From: Fallopia convolvulus
Lineage: Eukaryota > Streptophyta > Magnoliopsida > Caryophyllales > Polygonaceae
NCBI GenBank assembly: GCA_964016875.1
Contig: OZ024721.1
Location: 39,986,210-40,050,209, forward strand
Reading direction: 5' to 3'
Length of the DNA stretch: 64,000 nucleotides
Shown: positions 32,407 through 42,600 of the stretch, in pieces
Position numbering within the stretch: the stretch's first letter is position 1
Layout of the letters: every line of letters starts with the position of its first letter
Position numbers and translations under genes: made by a program
The notes under the pieces: model-generated
Told to the model about the DNA's origin: nothing
What the model saw: only the letters and a program-made list of their open reading frames with translations
The model's database searches: none

Positions 32407-34062
32407 TTAAAAAATTTCCTTGTCATTGGCAGGCCTCCTGGTGTCCTTCAGTGCCTCAGGAAATGGTGGAGCGGGCTTTTGAGAAGCCATGGGAGGAAAC
32501 GAAGGTCTGACGTAATCGTCAGAATCTGTCAGAGGGGCGATCCGCGAGCGCGGAATGGGACCCGCGGGCGCGGATTCTGCGTGAATCTCAGTTTCTGCCT
32601 CGATTTCTGTGCCGCGATAGGAACTATCCTCCGGTGATCTCGGTGGGTTTCCGCTGGCTGGGATATCAATATTCAACTCTTTCCCACTCCTTAATGTCAT
32701 TGCACTCACATTCTCTCTCGGGTTAATGGGCTGAGATGGCAGTTTTCCCGAGTCCTTAACTTCTAGACGGTTCAGAATGGTTGCAATCTGACTTAACTGA
32801 ATTTCCAGGCTCTTCACCGCAACCTTAGTCTCTTGATTCTCCTTCATAAGCTGATTAATAATGGCTGGATTTTCATGAGGAGCCTGGGGCCTTGGCATAT
32901 AATTAGGCCTGGGAACATAGTTGGGCTGACCTCCCTGTGGTGGAAAAGGTTGTTGAGGTTGTTGATTCCACCTAAAGTTAGGATGGTTTGCCCACCCCGG
33001 GTTGTAGGTATTTGAAAATGGGTCATTTCGGGGCCTTTGATCATAGTTCCCTATAGCATTCACATCAGCTGTTGGCTCTTGCATGATAGGGCATGCATTA
33101 GAAGGATGGCTAGATTCACCACAGATTCCACAGGCCCTTGAACTTGAAGCTCCATTGCCCACCAACAGTTGCTTCATCATAGCTTTCAACTCCCTTACTT
33201 CAGCATTTAGGGAGTCATTAATAGAATGGACATACCTACTATTGGACCTCTTTCTCTGATTTCTGAATTGCTCAGCTAGAGTCTCCAACTTCTCATACGC
33301 TTGCCTAGGAGTGAGATTCTCATAAGAACCTCCACATGAAGCATTCATCAGGCGCCTATCAGCATCACAGAGACCCTCAATAATATAACAGATCAGATCT
33401 TTATCAGAATAGCCATGGTAGGGACAGTTGGCTATGAGTCTCTTGTAACGCTTATAGTACTCATACAAGTTCTCATCATCTCCCTGCTCTAGACTGCTCA
33501 GCTGCTTCTTGGTAGACGTTTGTTTGGCAGAAGGGAAATATTTCTCCAGAAAAGCACCCTTCATTTGAGCCCAAGTAGTGATCGTCTCAGGTTTTATGTA
33601 AAGATACCATTCCTTAGCTGCATCAACTAAAGAAAATTGAAAAGCCCTCAACATAAGTTGATCTTCAGTCACATTTGCTGGCTTCATTCCCAAGTAGACA
33701 GAATGGAACTCTGCAAGGTATTTATTCGGATCCTCCCCACTCAGTCCATGGAATTTAGGCAAATAATGGAGAAGACCAGATTTAAGCTCAAATTTCACTC
33801 CTTCCCCTAGGGCGGGAAACTGAAGACCAAGCTGTTGCTGCTCTAAATTAGGCGAAGTCAGTTGGCTAATAGTGCGATCTGCCATGGTTACTAGCTGTTC
33901 TTCAACCTTTGAATCAGATGAAGAAGAAGAAGATGAAACTGGATCAAACTGTATGCCTAGAACTTGAGCCTGAACTTGACGTCTTAACTGTCTCAAAGTC
34001 CTGTTAATTTTTGGATCAAACGGAACAACAGGAGAGTTATCAGTAGAACGGGTAAGAACCAT
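32407..34062 (-). pseudogene. Element C gag, Athila-type, 551 codons open
   Basis: The open frame extends into the LTR, but MVLTRSTDNSPVVPFDP at 34062, just downstream of the PBS, is the sensible start. A Ser run (residues 45-52) is followed by the capsid core LHYLPKFHGLSGEDPNKYL ... LRAFQFSLVDAAKEWYLY ... FLEKYFPSAKQTSTKKQL ... YYKRYKRLIANCPYHG. The zinc knuckle CGICGESSHPSNAC fits C-x2-C-x4-H-x4-C. A Pro/Gln/Asn-rich stretch and the Athila landmark AMTLRSGKELN come next. A GC-rich module is part of the coding sequence near 32538-32575. The stop at 32407 lies where the frame should continue into protease (EIF-stop-TFSKFEVN), so it looks like a nonsense mutation; the gag part itself is intact. 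Confidence 0.88.
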
Positions 34063-34196
34063 AAGATAGGTTCTTACCAATTCGGGGGATCTGGACAAAC
34101 CGATCCGCGGGCGCAGAATAAATCCGAGGGCGCGGAAAAAATCCGAGAGCGCGGTTTCGTCAGAAACGCCGATTAAACAGAAAATTAAAAACCGAT

Positions 34197-34214
34197 TCCC
34201 CGACAACGGTGCCA
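34197..34214 (-). other. Primer-binding site of element C
   Basis: On the minus strand TGGCACCGTTGTCGGGGA follows the 5' LTR. It differs by two transitions from element F's tRNA-Asp-type site TGGCGCCGTTGCCGGGGA, so it is probably a tRNA-Asp-type site. Confidence 0.75.
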
Positions 34215-34217
34215 AAA

Positions 34218-35412
34218 TTACTCCGCTAAAGTCGTTGTTGCCAAGATCAAAAATAAATAACTCTATTCTACTAACTAGTATAGTAAGCAAGCAAGGGGTC
34301 GAACCCAAGAGAATCGGGATTCTGAACAATCAACAATTAACAAGACAGGGGTTTTGGAATTTAGGCAAGCAAATTAATTCAAGTAATAAATCAATTAAGG
34401 AAAAACAGAGTTCATTCAATCAATTCTACCTTTTTAATCATTCGATCATCAATTCATCCACTTTTCTATTAATTCCCAGGTTAATTCCAATCCTTATAAA
34501 AGATTTCCGCTTGTCCACGGTCCAAGCGAAATTATGATATGAACAAGAACACTTAATTCAAATCATGCAAAATATTAAGGATAGAAGGATATTAATTCAT
34601 GCAATCAAGCTACGAGTCTCATGCATAAAATAATAATCAAATACTCTTTCTCAATTCTAGTCCACGGTCCTAGAAAAGAGTTGTTTCAAGGATAAATAAG
34701 ATTGCACAGACAACAATCAAACCAATCCAAACAGTAGAATATCAATCAAATTCAACAAGTTGCGCACCAAGAGAAATCAATTGATAATCATAAAATTAAG
34801 CACAAGAGTTTTGATATTAACCAAGGGATAGAAAAGTTACCAGAATCTCACGAATTATATAAAAAAGCTTCCTTGATTAAACAAACTCCAAGGGAAATTA
34901 GTTCTCCATAATAAAACTAAAAACTGGAATAATCTCTGAAAGTATGCTAGAATGTCTAACCGGAAAATACGAAACTAAAAATAAATAGTCGAAAATAAAC
35001 CTACAACCTAAAAGATAAAATAATAATAAAAGATAGAATAAAACGAGAAGAAAGCGACGCTGAAACCCTCGATCCGCGAGCGAGGAAATAATCTGCGAGC
35101 GCGGATCCACTTGTACTCCTCGGCCGCGGAAATGGCTCCAACCGCGAGCGCGGTTTCAATCCTCGTCCGCGGATCCAGCTTGGCTCTCCCCCGGATTTTT
35201 CAATTCTTCCTCGGCATCGCGGGCTCGGTTGGTTTCCGAGGGCGCTTATCTTGACTCTGTAGACTCTTCAGCTCGAATTAGGAATTCTGTCTTCCAAATC
35301 TTCAACTATAGGCTTTTGCTGATATTACAATTAAACACCCTAATCTAGCCTAAAACACTCAGAAAATCCTAATAAAAATACAGAATTATGTTGTACTAAA
35401 TCCAGCGTATCA
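34218..35412 (-). repeat. 5' LTR of element C
   Basis: 1195 bp. Includes a run of GC-rich modules at 35070-35250, 68 bp of which are absent from the other LTR. Confidence 0.93.
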
Positions 35413-36160
35413 ATTTGTCAAGGGCTTTAGTTCTTTCGTCTGGCCACTCCGTAATGTTACCAAGAAGGCCCCCACAATAAAGTGGATGCCGGATCACAAG
35501 GCCACCTTCGTGGCCTTGAGAGATGCTTTCTGCCGAGCCTCGGTCCTGTAATTGTGAGACTTTTCTAAGCGCTTTGAGATCGAGTGCGATGCCTCTGATT
35601 ACGGCATAGGCGACGTACTTTTTCAAGAGCAATGAGCTATTGTTTACTTTAGCAAGAAGATAACATGGCCACTCTTAATTATCCGACCTATGATAAAGAG
35701 CTCTATACTCTTATTGGGGTCCTAAAGACGTTGCAACACTATATTTGGCCAAACGAGTTCGTAATTCATACAGATCACGCGGCCTTGACTTACTTGAAGA
35801 GTCAAATGACACTTAATAGGCGCCACACATGCTGGTTTGAGTTCATGGAGACGTTCCCTTACGTCATCGCTCACAAAAAAGGAAAAGAGAATGTCGTCGC
35901 CGACGCTCTCTCTTGTAGGTACGTGCTACTCACTCAGTTGCATTCTAAGCTTCTCGGGTTCTTGTTGATCAAGGATTTGTATGCCTCAGATACATTCTTC
36001 TCTCCAATCATCAAGGCATCGAGAACGCTCGTGTCCATCAGTCCTACTTTTTGGACAATAGGTACCTATATCGAGCTGGGAAGCTTTGCATCCCGGACTC
36101 CTTGGTTAAGCACTTATTGCTCAAAGAGGCTCATGATGGCCAAGGCCATTTTGGAATAGC
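35413..36160 (+). pseudogene. Element B RNase H
   Basis: The frame resumes after element C as FVKGFSSFVWPLRNVTKKAP and KATFVALRDAFCRASVL. Next come FEIECDASDYGIGDVLFQE (first catalytic Asp) and, after a stop at 35634 and a frameshift, TLNYPTYDKELYTLIGVLK (Glu region), FVIHTDHAALTYL and NVVADALSCR (last Asp). All recognisable RNase H motifs of a gypsy pol are here. Breaks at about 35549, 35634 and 35660 make it inactive. Confidence 0.85.
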
Positions 36161-37209
36161 CAAAATGTTGGAGGCATTTAGGGAGCATTTCTTTTGGCCA
36201 CACATGGCCTGAGATGTGAACAAGTACTGTCAGGGTTGTGTGCCGTGCCAAATGGTTAAGTCTCGGTCCCATCCACACGGTCTCTACACGCCTCTTCCTA
36301 TCCCAGAGCCCCGTGGGAAGATCTTTCCATGGATTTTATCACGGGAATCCCAATGTCGAGGCACGATAAAGACTATATCTTTGTCGTCGTGGACCGCTTC
36401 TCAAAGATGGCCCACTTCATCGCTTGTAAAGGGAACAACAACACGGTTGACATCGCGAACTTGTTCTTTGAACATGTGGTGAAGTTACATGGCATCCCTC
36501 GCACTATCGTTAGTTATAAGGAAACCAAGTTTTGCAGCCACTTTTAGAGGACGCTTTGGGGGAAGCTAGGTACACAACTCCTTTTCTCTATTGCTTATCA
36601 CCCCCAGACCGATGGTCAAACTGAGGTGACCAATCAGACATTAGGCACCCTTCTTCGGACGGCGCTCAAGGCTAACCCACGCCGATGGGAGGACTTGTTG
36701 TGTCATATATTGAGTTTGCCTATAATAGGTCATATCGCACAACGACGAAGATGACCCTATTCGAGGTTGTCTATGGGCGTAACCCATGTATGCCCATGGA
36801 CTTGGTGCCACGACCATTCAAGACCGGCGAGCATGTTGACGCGGCCAACCGTGCTGACCATATTTGCTGCCTACATGAGGGCACCAAGACTCAACTAGAG
36901 AAGCGCTTGGAGCAGTATGCCGTCCAACCCAATAAGGGGCGTCGTTCGTTGATTTTCGAGCCAAGAGACTTGGTGTGGCTACATCTTCGGAAGGATCGGT
37001 TTCCCGACGCTCAGAAGGCGAAGCTGCACCCTAGGGGAGATGACCCCTTTAGAGTCCTTCGACGCATTGGGGACAACTCCTACATCCTCGACCTCCCGGT
37101 TAAGTACAATGTCCATGCTTCCTTCAATGTCTCAGATTTCTCTCCTTATATGGATCTCGAGTACCATGACGAGAAAACGAGGACGTTTCCCACCCAGGAG
37201 GGTGGGTGA
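36161..37209 (+). pseudogene. Element B integrase
   Basis: The zinc domain is recognisable as HDGQGHFGIAKMLEAF and CQGCVPCQMVKSRSHPHGLY (H-H-C-C). The core shows SMDFITGIPMSRHDKD (first Asp), HGIPRTIVSYKETKFCS (the second Asp of the usual SD-x-D is lost: SYKETKF) and TDGQTEVTNQTLGTLL (Glu). The C-terminal part has RKDRFPDAQKAKLHPRGDDPF and NVHASFNVSDFSPYMDLEY. Frames change near 36330, 36545 and 36685. It ends at 37209 without a clear chromodomain. Confidence 0.85.
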
Positions 37210-37777
37210 TGTGACCCCGCCTATGGATGCTAGCCAGGAGGAGGAGTCCTTGTCAGTGCGCTCCGACGGACCCATCACTAGGGCCCAGACTCGCGCCATC
37301 GCTGGAGCCACGACCTCCATAGTGGCACGGACGCTTTCCAACCACGACGCGCCCACGACCGAGCCTTCGACCGTATGCCTGATCATCGTCATCGGCGCTA
37401 CAGATCTTCCATGCCCAGGCGCGCCCGAGACCACGCCACCGTCCTTCGCCCGCGACGCGCCAACCTCGGACCGCGCCATCACTATGCCAGCACCGGCGCA
37501 CTGCCGCGTGGCCGTATTAGGTTCTCACCACCTCCAAGGCCATGCCACGCCGCACAAAGCGTGTCGCGACATGCCTCGCGCTCGTGGGGGCGTGCCAATG
37601 TCCTTGCCGCGCCGACAAGACCTTGTCATGGCATGGGTCGTGATACTCACGACACCCACCCGCTCGATTCGACGATTGACTGAAAACGAAAAGAATGAAA
37701 AAAATACATATCTGAGATTAGCAATGTATTTCACAAGCATTGACCAACTTTTTTCCCCCCCAAACGGCTGTTTGTAG
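37210..37777 (+). other. Element B pol tail and GC-rich downstream sequence
   Basis: The overlapping frame reads ...SVRSDGPITRAQTRAIAG, a motif (GPITR-x-x-x-R) often at the end of gypsy pol proteins. What follows is GC-rich Ala/Pro/Arg-coding sequence without a domain; long frames on both strands reflect composition. No LTR start can be placed. Confidence 0.45.
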
Positions 37778-40235
37778 ACCATAATCCGGTCATTCCCAGG
37801 CTAATCACTTATTTTATTGTGACTGAGTGAGTACCGTTGAATACTTGAACATATCAAAACCATATTTATGGTGTCTACCTTTTTTTAAATCATTATCTTC
37901 ATATATTAATTACATGACATCTAACATTACGTGAGTTTTACTTTTGAGGGACCTGTAATTGTTTGCATAAGGAATTCGAGTATATTTACTGCAGATTTAG
38001 TTGTATTAAATTAAATTACTATACATTAAAAATCGTTCGAAATAATAAATCATCTAAATAATTCCACCAAAAAATCTCCATTTCCATGCTTATAAAATAA
38101 AAATTGGAACAAAATAATCAGTATATATACTATGATCCCTTAGGTTTTATGTTGAGGGGATCTCATTTTTCAAATGTATACTTGCATCCCTTGTTGGCTA
38201 GCTAGCTACCAGACTCATTATGTTGTGTGCCAGAATATCACATGTCAACATTATTATTAGAGACTTAGAAATGGCTGGACTGTTGTTAATAGTTCTGATA
38301 TGAGCCGATTTCGCTATTTTTGGATCTTAGCCTTTGCTATGAAATATCATCTTAATTATTTACTAATTTACCGAATGTTTACACGCCCCCATCAAAATTG
38401 CATCAGAATAAAATAGTGTAGAAGTAATATTTTTTGGAGAAATATATAAATGCAGGATAGGATATACGTACAGAAGACACATGTGTCGGTAGCGCAACGT
38501 GCACGACACCGTGAGATCAGCTATTGCTATTCCTCGTTCTTTCCCCTGTTTTTTATTTTATTTTTAAAATTTTCTGTTCTCAACCCCCCTATTCCCATTT
38601 CCCACACCACAATTATAAATGCATATTTGGGTCCAATATCTCTCCAGATTTGAAGACACAGCAAACAAGTTGTGTCAGAAAACAAAATCCCAATGAGAAG
38701 GAAGAAATTGCCGAAGCCGATCGGAGAGGGGCGGTTGATATTGGTGTTGCTGGTGGCGTGGTGGCGCTGGTGGCCGTTCCATGACTTCCTTCTGCCGGGC
38801 AAGGAAACCGTGGTAAATGACGAAAACGCCCCTCTGAGACAAGAGATTCCAGGGCTGAAAAATTAAACTAGAACAAGACTGTGGCTCTCTCTGTTTCTTC
38901 TTGTTCTTCAAGTAAGTGGGTAGTAAAGGCACACAGGACGAGCCAGGCATTTGTATACAACTTGACTTCTCTAGTTTCAGATTAAGTTACGTACTAATCT
39001 TTGTTTAATCCCCGATCCAATGTTAAGCGGATGGGTAAACGGCGAGTTCTTCATATATATACATCTATTGTAATTTTGTAGCCTCTTTTTTTAGCAGTAA
39101 AGCCATTGTTAAAGCCATATTAATTCATTATAATGAGAATGATTATTGGTTACCCTTTCTCCTTCAGATATTGAATACAAAATCAATCAATACAGAATTA
39201 TGACAATCTTATGAACGCTTTCGTCCTCTTTCTCTTACCATTTTCTGCATCTTTCTGAATCAGCCAGTCTCTCAAGTTAGAAAGGGAGTATCAATCTTTT
39301 TTTTTTCTGGTAATTTTCCAGTATTTTTTTTTTATAAAAATGGAACTGTTCATCAGTTGACAATAGTTGTTTTGAGTTCTAAACCAAGTTTCATTTGGAA
39401 TTTTTTTGGCTGTCCTACTCATGTGGTCCACTTCACTAGTTACTAGCTAGTGTTAGTGTACTACCCAAGAATTTCAACAACAAGAAAAAAAAAATCTAAA
39501 TTCTTTAATTAATTTCATTGTCCCATCATCTCGTTTTCACTTTTCACCCAAACAGAAACAGTACCCTTGGAAGTTGGCTTTCAGTTTTCATCTTGGAGAA
39601 TTTAGAGATCCCATGTCAATTTTCAATTGTTTAAAAGTCACATTTTGAGTGCCCCACCCGGGTTGTAGGTAAAAGAAGCTAATTATGACCTGATTTAAAT
39701 GGGTTCTGAGTGGGGATAGTAGACAAACTTGTGTTGGTGTACTTTGTGTTGTCAAGCTTTCATCATTATGTTTGTATTTGCAATGGTGCTTCTAATCTTC
39801 GGCTTTGATGATTCGAAGGTGCTTCCTCCCTTGATGGTTAATTGATAGTCCGACAACACACGGGCCTGCAGATTGATGTGATAAAAAAAAAAAAAAAGAC
39901 CAACCAAAACTGTCTGGTGGAAAAGGATTCGTATCTCTTGAATGCTTTGATAATCACGTTTACAACCAGAAACAGGAATGGAGAAAGTTAAATTATAGGA
40001 AGATGTGAGTGCACTGAAATATTAAAGTTTGACAACTGGAATTTTGTGTTAATGGTTTAAGTTAAGCAGAGTGATTTTTTTTGATAAAGTAAGAATTCGG
40101 ATCTCAAACAGATTTGGTAAATCCAGAAGCTGTTAGAAAATGACAGTCGAGAACAACTACGAAAGTCAAGTAAGCAGGAAAAACTAAAAGAGATACAAAT
40201 TTCCGAAAAATAAGAACTAAGAAGAGTTTGAGATC
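37778..40235. other. Low-copy-looking non-coding DNA
   Basis: AT-rich without transposon motifs. Poly-A/T runs at 39297, 39327 and 39881. The only frame worth a note is the 57-codon one at 38693-38866. This could be the original single-copy DNA between gypsy elements. Confidence 0.4.
38693..38866 (+). CDS. Hypothetical 57-aa protein with one hydrophobic segment
   Basis: ATG 38693 opens MRRKKLPKPIGEGRLILVLL and continues VAWWRWWPFHDFLLPGKE, then an acidic-neutral tail ending EIPGLKN. The layout is a basic N-terminus, a hydrophobic and Trp-rich stretch (residues 15-32) and a short polar tail, like a small type II membrane peptide. TTATAAAT lies about 75 bp upstream, and the local GC content is higher than the flanks. 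I do not recognise the sequence. It could be a chance ORF or an exon of a lost gene; no second exon or homolog is visible here. Confidence 0.2.
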   Translation: MRRKKLPKPIGEGRLILVLLVAWWRWWPFHDFLLPGKETVVNDENAPLRQEIPGLKN

Positions 40236-40240
40236 GGGGT

Positions 40241-40770
40241 TGTTGGACCCTTCGAGATCAAGCCCAAAATTGCAGATACAAGGCCCATGACAATAAACAC
40301 TAACGGGCATAAGGGGACTTGAAAAGATCGTGGCCATTAGGGAGATAATGGCAAGGCTTGCAGCATTAATGAGGTCTCCGAATAACGGCTATGTTGTTAA
40401 TGACGCTGGCGACAATTACGGGATTTGATCATACCCGCAACGGTCAGAAGGAGAAGGAGAGTATAAAAGCAGGGGACGAAGAAGCTAGAGAACATGAGAA
40501 TCACACTTACGATCTCTTAAGATTTTTACTCATTGTGCTGGAAAACCTTGTTGGTTAATCTATTGGCTCGTTTGTAATTGAATAGATAACTACTACAAAG
40601 CTAGCATCACCAATCGATAATCAAATCGTGTTCTTGATTTCACTTTCTTTCTTATTTACAACTTCAGATTTCATCTTGTTCAAAGAGTATAACGCGTTAC
40701 GTCTATTTTTTGGTTAAGTTTCCCTCATTTTAGCAGGTACCACGTTTACGTGGTAAATCTGCCCAAAACA
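40241..40770 (+). repeat. 5' LTR of element D
   Basis: 530 bp. TATA box TATAAAAG at 40462-40469. The last ~70 bp (TTTTAGCAGGTAC... to CAAAACA) are close to the LTR end of element A. Confidence 0.93.
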
Positions 40771-40772
40771 AT

Positions 40773-40790
40773 TGGCGCCCACCGTGGGGC
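40773..40790 (+). other. Primer-binding site of element D
   Basis: TGGCGCCCACCGTGGGGC, identical to the tRNA-Lys-type site in element A, two bases after the LTR. Confidence 0.85.
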
Positions 40791-40838
40791 CTTAGCCCAA
40801 AGGAAGCCGCCAAGAACCGTGAGCCCTACCTACGCAAG

Positions 40839-42600
40839 ATGGAAGGCATTCATGTTACCCACAATCATCTAGACGAACCCGAGAACAATGAAATCAACCA
40901 AGGTGGAGACGATCAGTAAACCAGAAATGTGGAAGGAGTCGGGCAAGATTCTGGAAATGGGAATGGCAATCCTACCACATCCACAACAGCAGAACAAGGA
41001 GGAGCAGTCGACTCCGATACCATCGCGGAACTCCGCGCATCCATGATCGCTCTTCAAAAAGATTTGGAAAATCAGAAAGAAGCTCATGCCAAATTCACCT
41101 AGGATACGAGAGACAAATCAAAACTTTAACTAATGAACGTAATTTGCTTCGATCTCAGGTACAGTCAGCACCAAACCGTCAACGCACTACTCGAGCAACG
41201 AACGGCGTCGCTCGGCGATTGGATATGGACAACCCAAATCTTGTGACACCAGACGACATTAGGCCAGTGACTGGCTATCAGGTAAATGGTAATTCTTTGA
41301 GGGCTATTGGAGAAGATGTTGAGGTTACCCAATTACGGGAACACCTTAAAGCTTTGGAGGACCGAATCACTCAGGTGCCAGGGGCACCCCAACTGATAGC
41401 AGTGGAAAGGCAGGATGGATATACAGATTCTCCCTTTGTACCCACCATCGCAAGGGTAGACATCTCTCGCAAATACCACGTCTTCGATGTACCAAAGTAC
41501 GAAGGGATTACGAATCCGGACCAACACATATGTGCATTTAAACAAGCTATGAACATTAGTACAGTTCCCTTTAACATGAAGGAAATTGTTATGTGTCGTT
41601 GGTTCGGTAACACGTTATCTTGGCCCGCGCTTAATTGGCATTCTCACTTACCTCTTGGGAGCATTTCATCTTTTGCCGATTTAATCGACAAGTTCAGGAT
41701 AACGTTTGCAAGTAGTCGACATGCTAAAAAGCATTCGAGCGACTTATATTGCATGGTCCAAAAGACCGGTGAATCCTTGAAAGCTTTTCTTAACAGGTAC
41801 GAGAATTGGTTACCATAGAAGGATGTGATGCTGCTACAGTTGTGGAAGCATTCCGAAGAGGCATCTCGGCTGGTAATCCTGATCTCTATCGTGAATTAAC
41901 TAAATATCCTTGCTCGAATTTCGATGAGGTACATGTAAAAGGATTGGCAGTTGGCACATGTGCGATTAGAAGAGGATGACCTCTTCACCGTCAAAACTAC
42001 TAGTCCTCACCGATCAGAGCGTAGGCAGGGGAGGCGAGAGACCAGATACGCTCCATACCCCAATCCGTCTCCCGCCAAAACAATTGTGAACGCGACGTTC
42101 ACTAGGCAAAATGAGCGATATGAAGACCCAAGGTTGCCTCCCAAGCTATCTCACTACAACTTTCGTGTAGACGCGACAGAAGTAGTCCGAACACTTAATG
42201 GCATGGGGGATACTGTCAAATGGCCAAGAAAGAGCAACACACCTTCATATCAAAAAGATAAATCCAGATGGTGTGACTTCCATTTCGATCACGACCACAG
42301 GACGGACGAGTGCATCACGTTGAGGAAAGAGGTAAGTGAGCTGTTGCGCAGGGGATACCTCAAGGAATTAATATCCGAAAGAGCCAGGGAGCAACTAGAA
42401 TGCAACAAAGGAAAGACTAGTCCACCTCCACCCCCAAAGCATACAAGAGTAATCAACGTCATCATTGGGGGATCCGAAATCTGTGGCATAACCTATTCTG
42501 CAGCGAAGAGGATTGCAAGAAGTACCCGAAGAGAAGAACCCATAGTCTTTGTTCGGAGGGGTCACGATGTGATGCTCATTACCTTCGATGACATCGAAGA
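40839..42600 (+). pseudogene. Element D gag, with in-frame stop at codon 27
   Basis: ATG 40839 starts MEGIHVTHNHLDEPE. Codon 27 is TAA (40917-40919), the same codon number as the TGA in A. The frame continues through SDTIAELRASMIALQKDLEN, meets a TAG near 41099, and reopens for the capsid core (YEGITNPDQHICAFKQAM, CRWFGNTLSWPALNWHSHL). A frameshift near 41805 and a TTGGCA duplication near 41945 separate the C-terminal part (KSRWCDFHFDHDHRTDEC, then SELLRRGYLKELISE). Unlike A, the gag-protease junction is open (IEEEEVHHDC), showing gag and protease share one frame in this family. Confidence 0.88.

Larger units (their letters stand above)
27725..35412 (-). mobile_element. Element C: Athila-like LTR retrotransposon lacking RT and integrase
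   Basis: The minus-strand order is 5' LTR (35412 to 34218), PBS (34214 to 34197), gag, protease remnant, non-coding DNA, an Athila ORF1-like gene, polypurine tract (GTATGGGGGAATT) and 3' LTR (28851 to 27725). ATTTA/ATTTG at 27720-27724 and 35413-35417 is the probable target duplication inside element B's RT region. No RT, RNase H or integrase sequence is seen in the 5.4-kb interior. The LTRs differ by about 2-3% by eye plus one 68-bp indel, so it moved fairly recently although it lacks its own polymerase. Confidence 0.9.
11760..37330 (+). mobile_element. Element B: old chromovirus-like Ty3/gypsy relic, split by A and C
   Basis: B's coding order is gag (12060-12790), protease (12791-13163 and 26255-26443), RT (26930-27719), RNase H (35413-36160) and integrase (36161-37209). 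Element A sits inside its protease and element C between the RT and RNase H segments. At both sites the B reading frame resumes: FDVTDMDA joins THILPGRPW across A, and RRF joins VKGFSSFVWPL across C. The integrase C-terminal region (RKDRFPDAQKAKLHPRGDDPF, then NVHASFN) resembles chromovirus clades such as CRM/Galadriel; clade uncertain. No LTR, PBS or chromodomain is identifiable. Many stops and frameshifts make it the oldest of these gypsy copies. Confidence 0.75.

Noticed and set aside
34063..34329. Upstream extension of the element C gag ORF to 34329
   Set aside because: It would begin inside the LTR and cross the primer-binding site; the Met at 34062 is the sensible start.
37040..37777. 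245-aa ORF after element B integrase as an independent gene
   Set aside because: Its first part overlaps integrase in another frame and the rest is GC-rich low-complexity sequence; only the GPITRAQTR-like word is meaningful and it belongs to the pol tail.
39655..39672. CACCCGGGTTGTAGGTA shared with element C gag region
   Set aside because: Short chance identity; flanks do not match.
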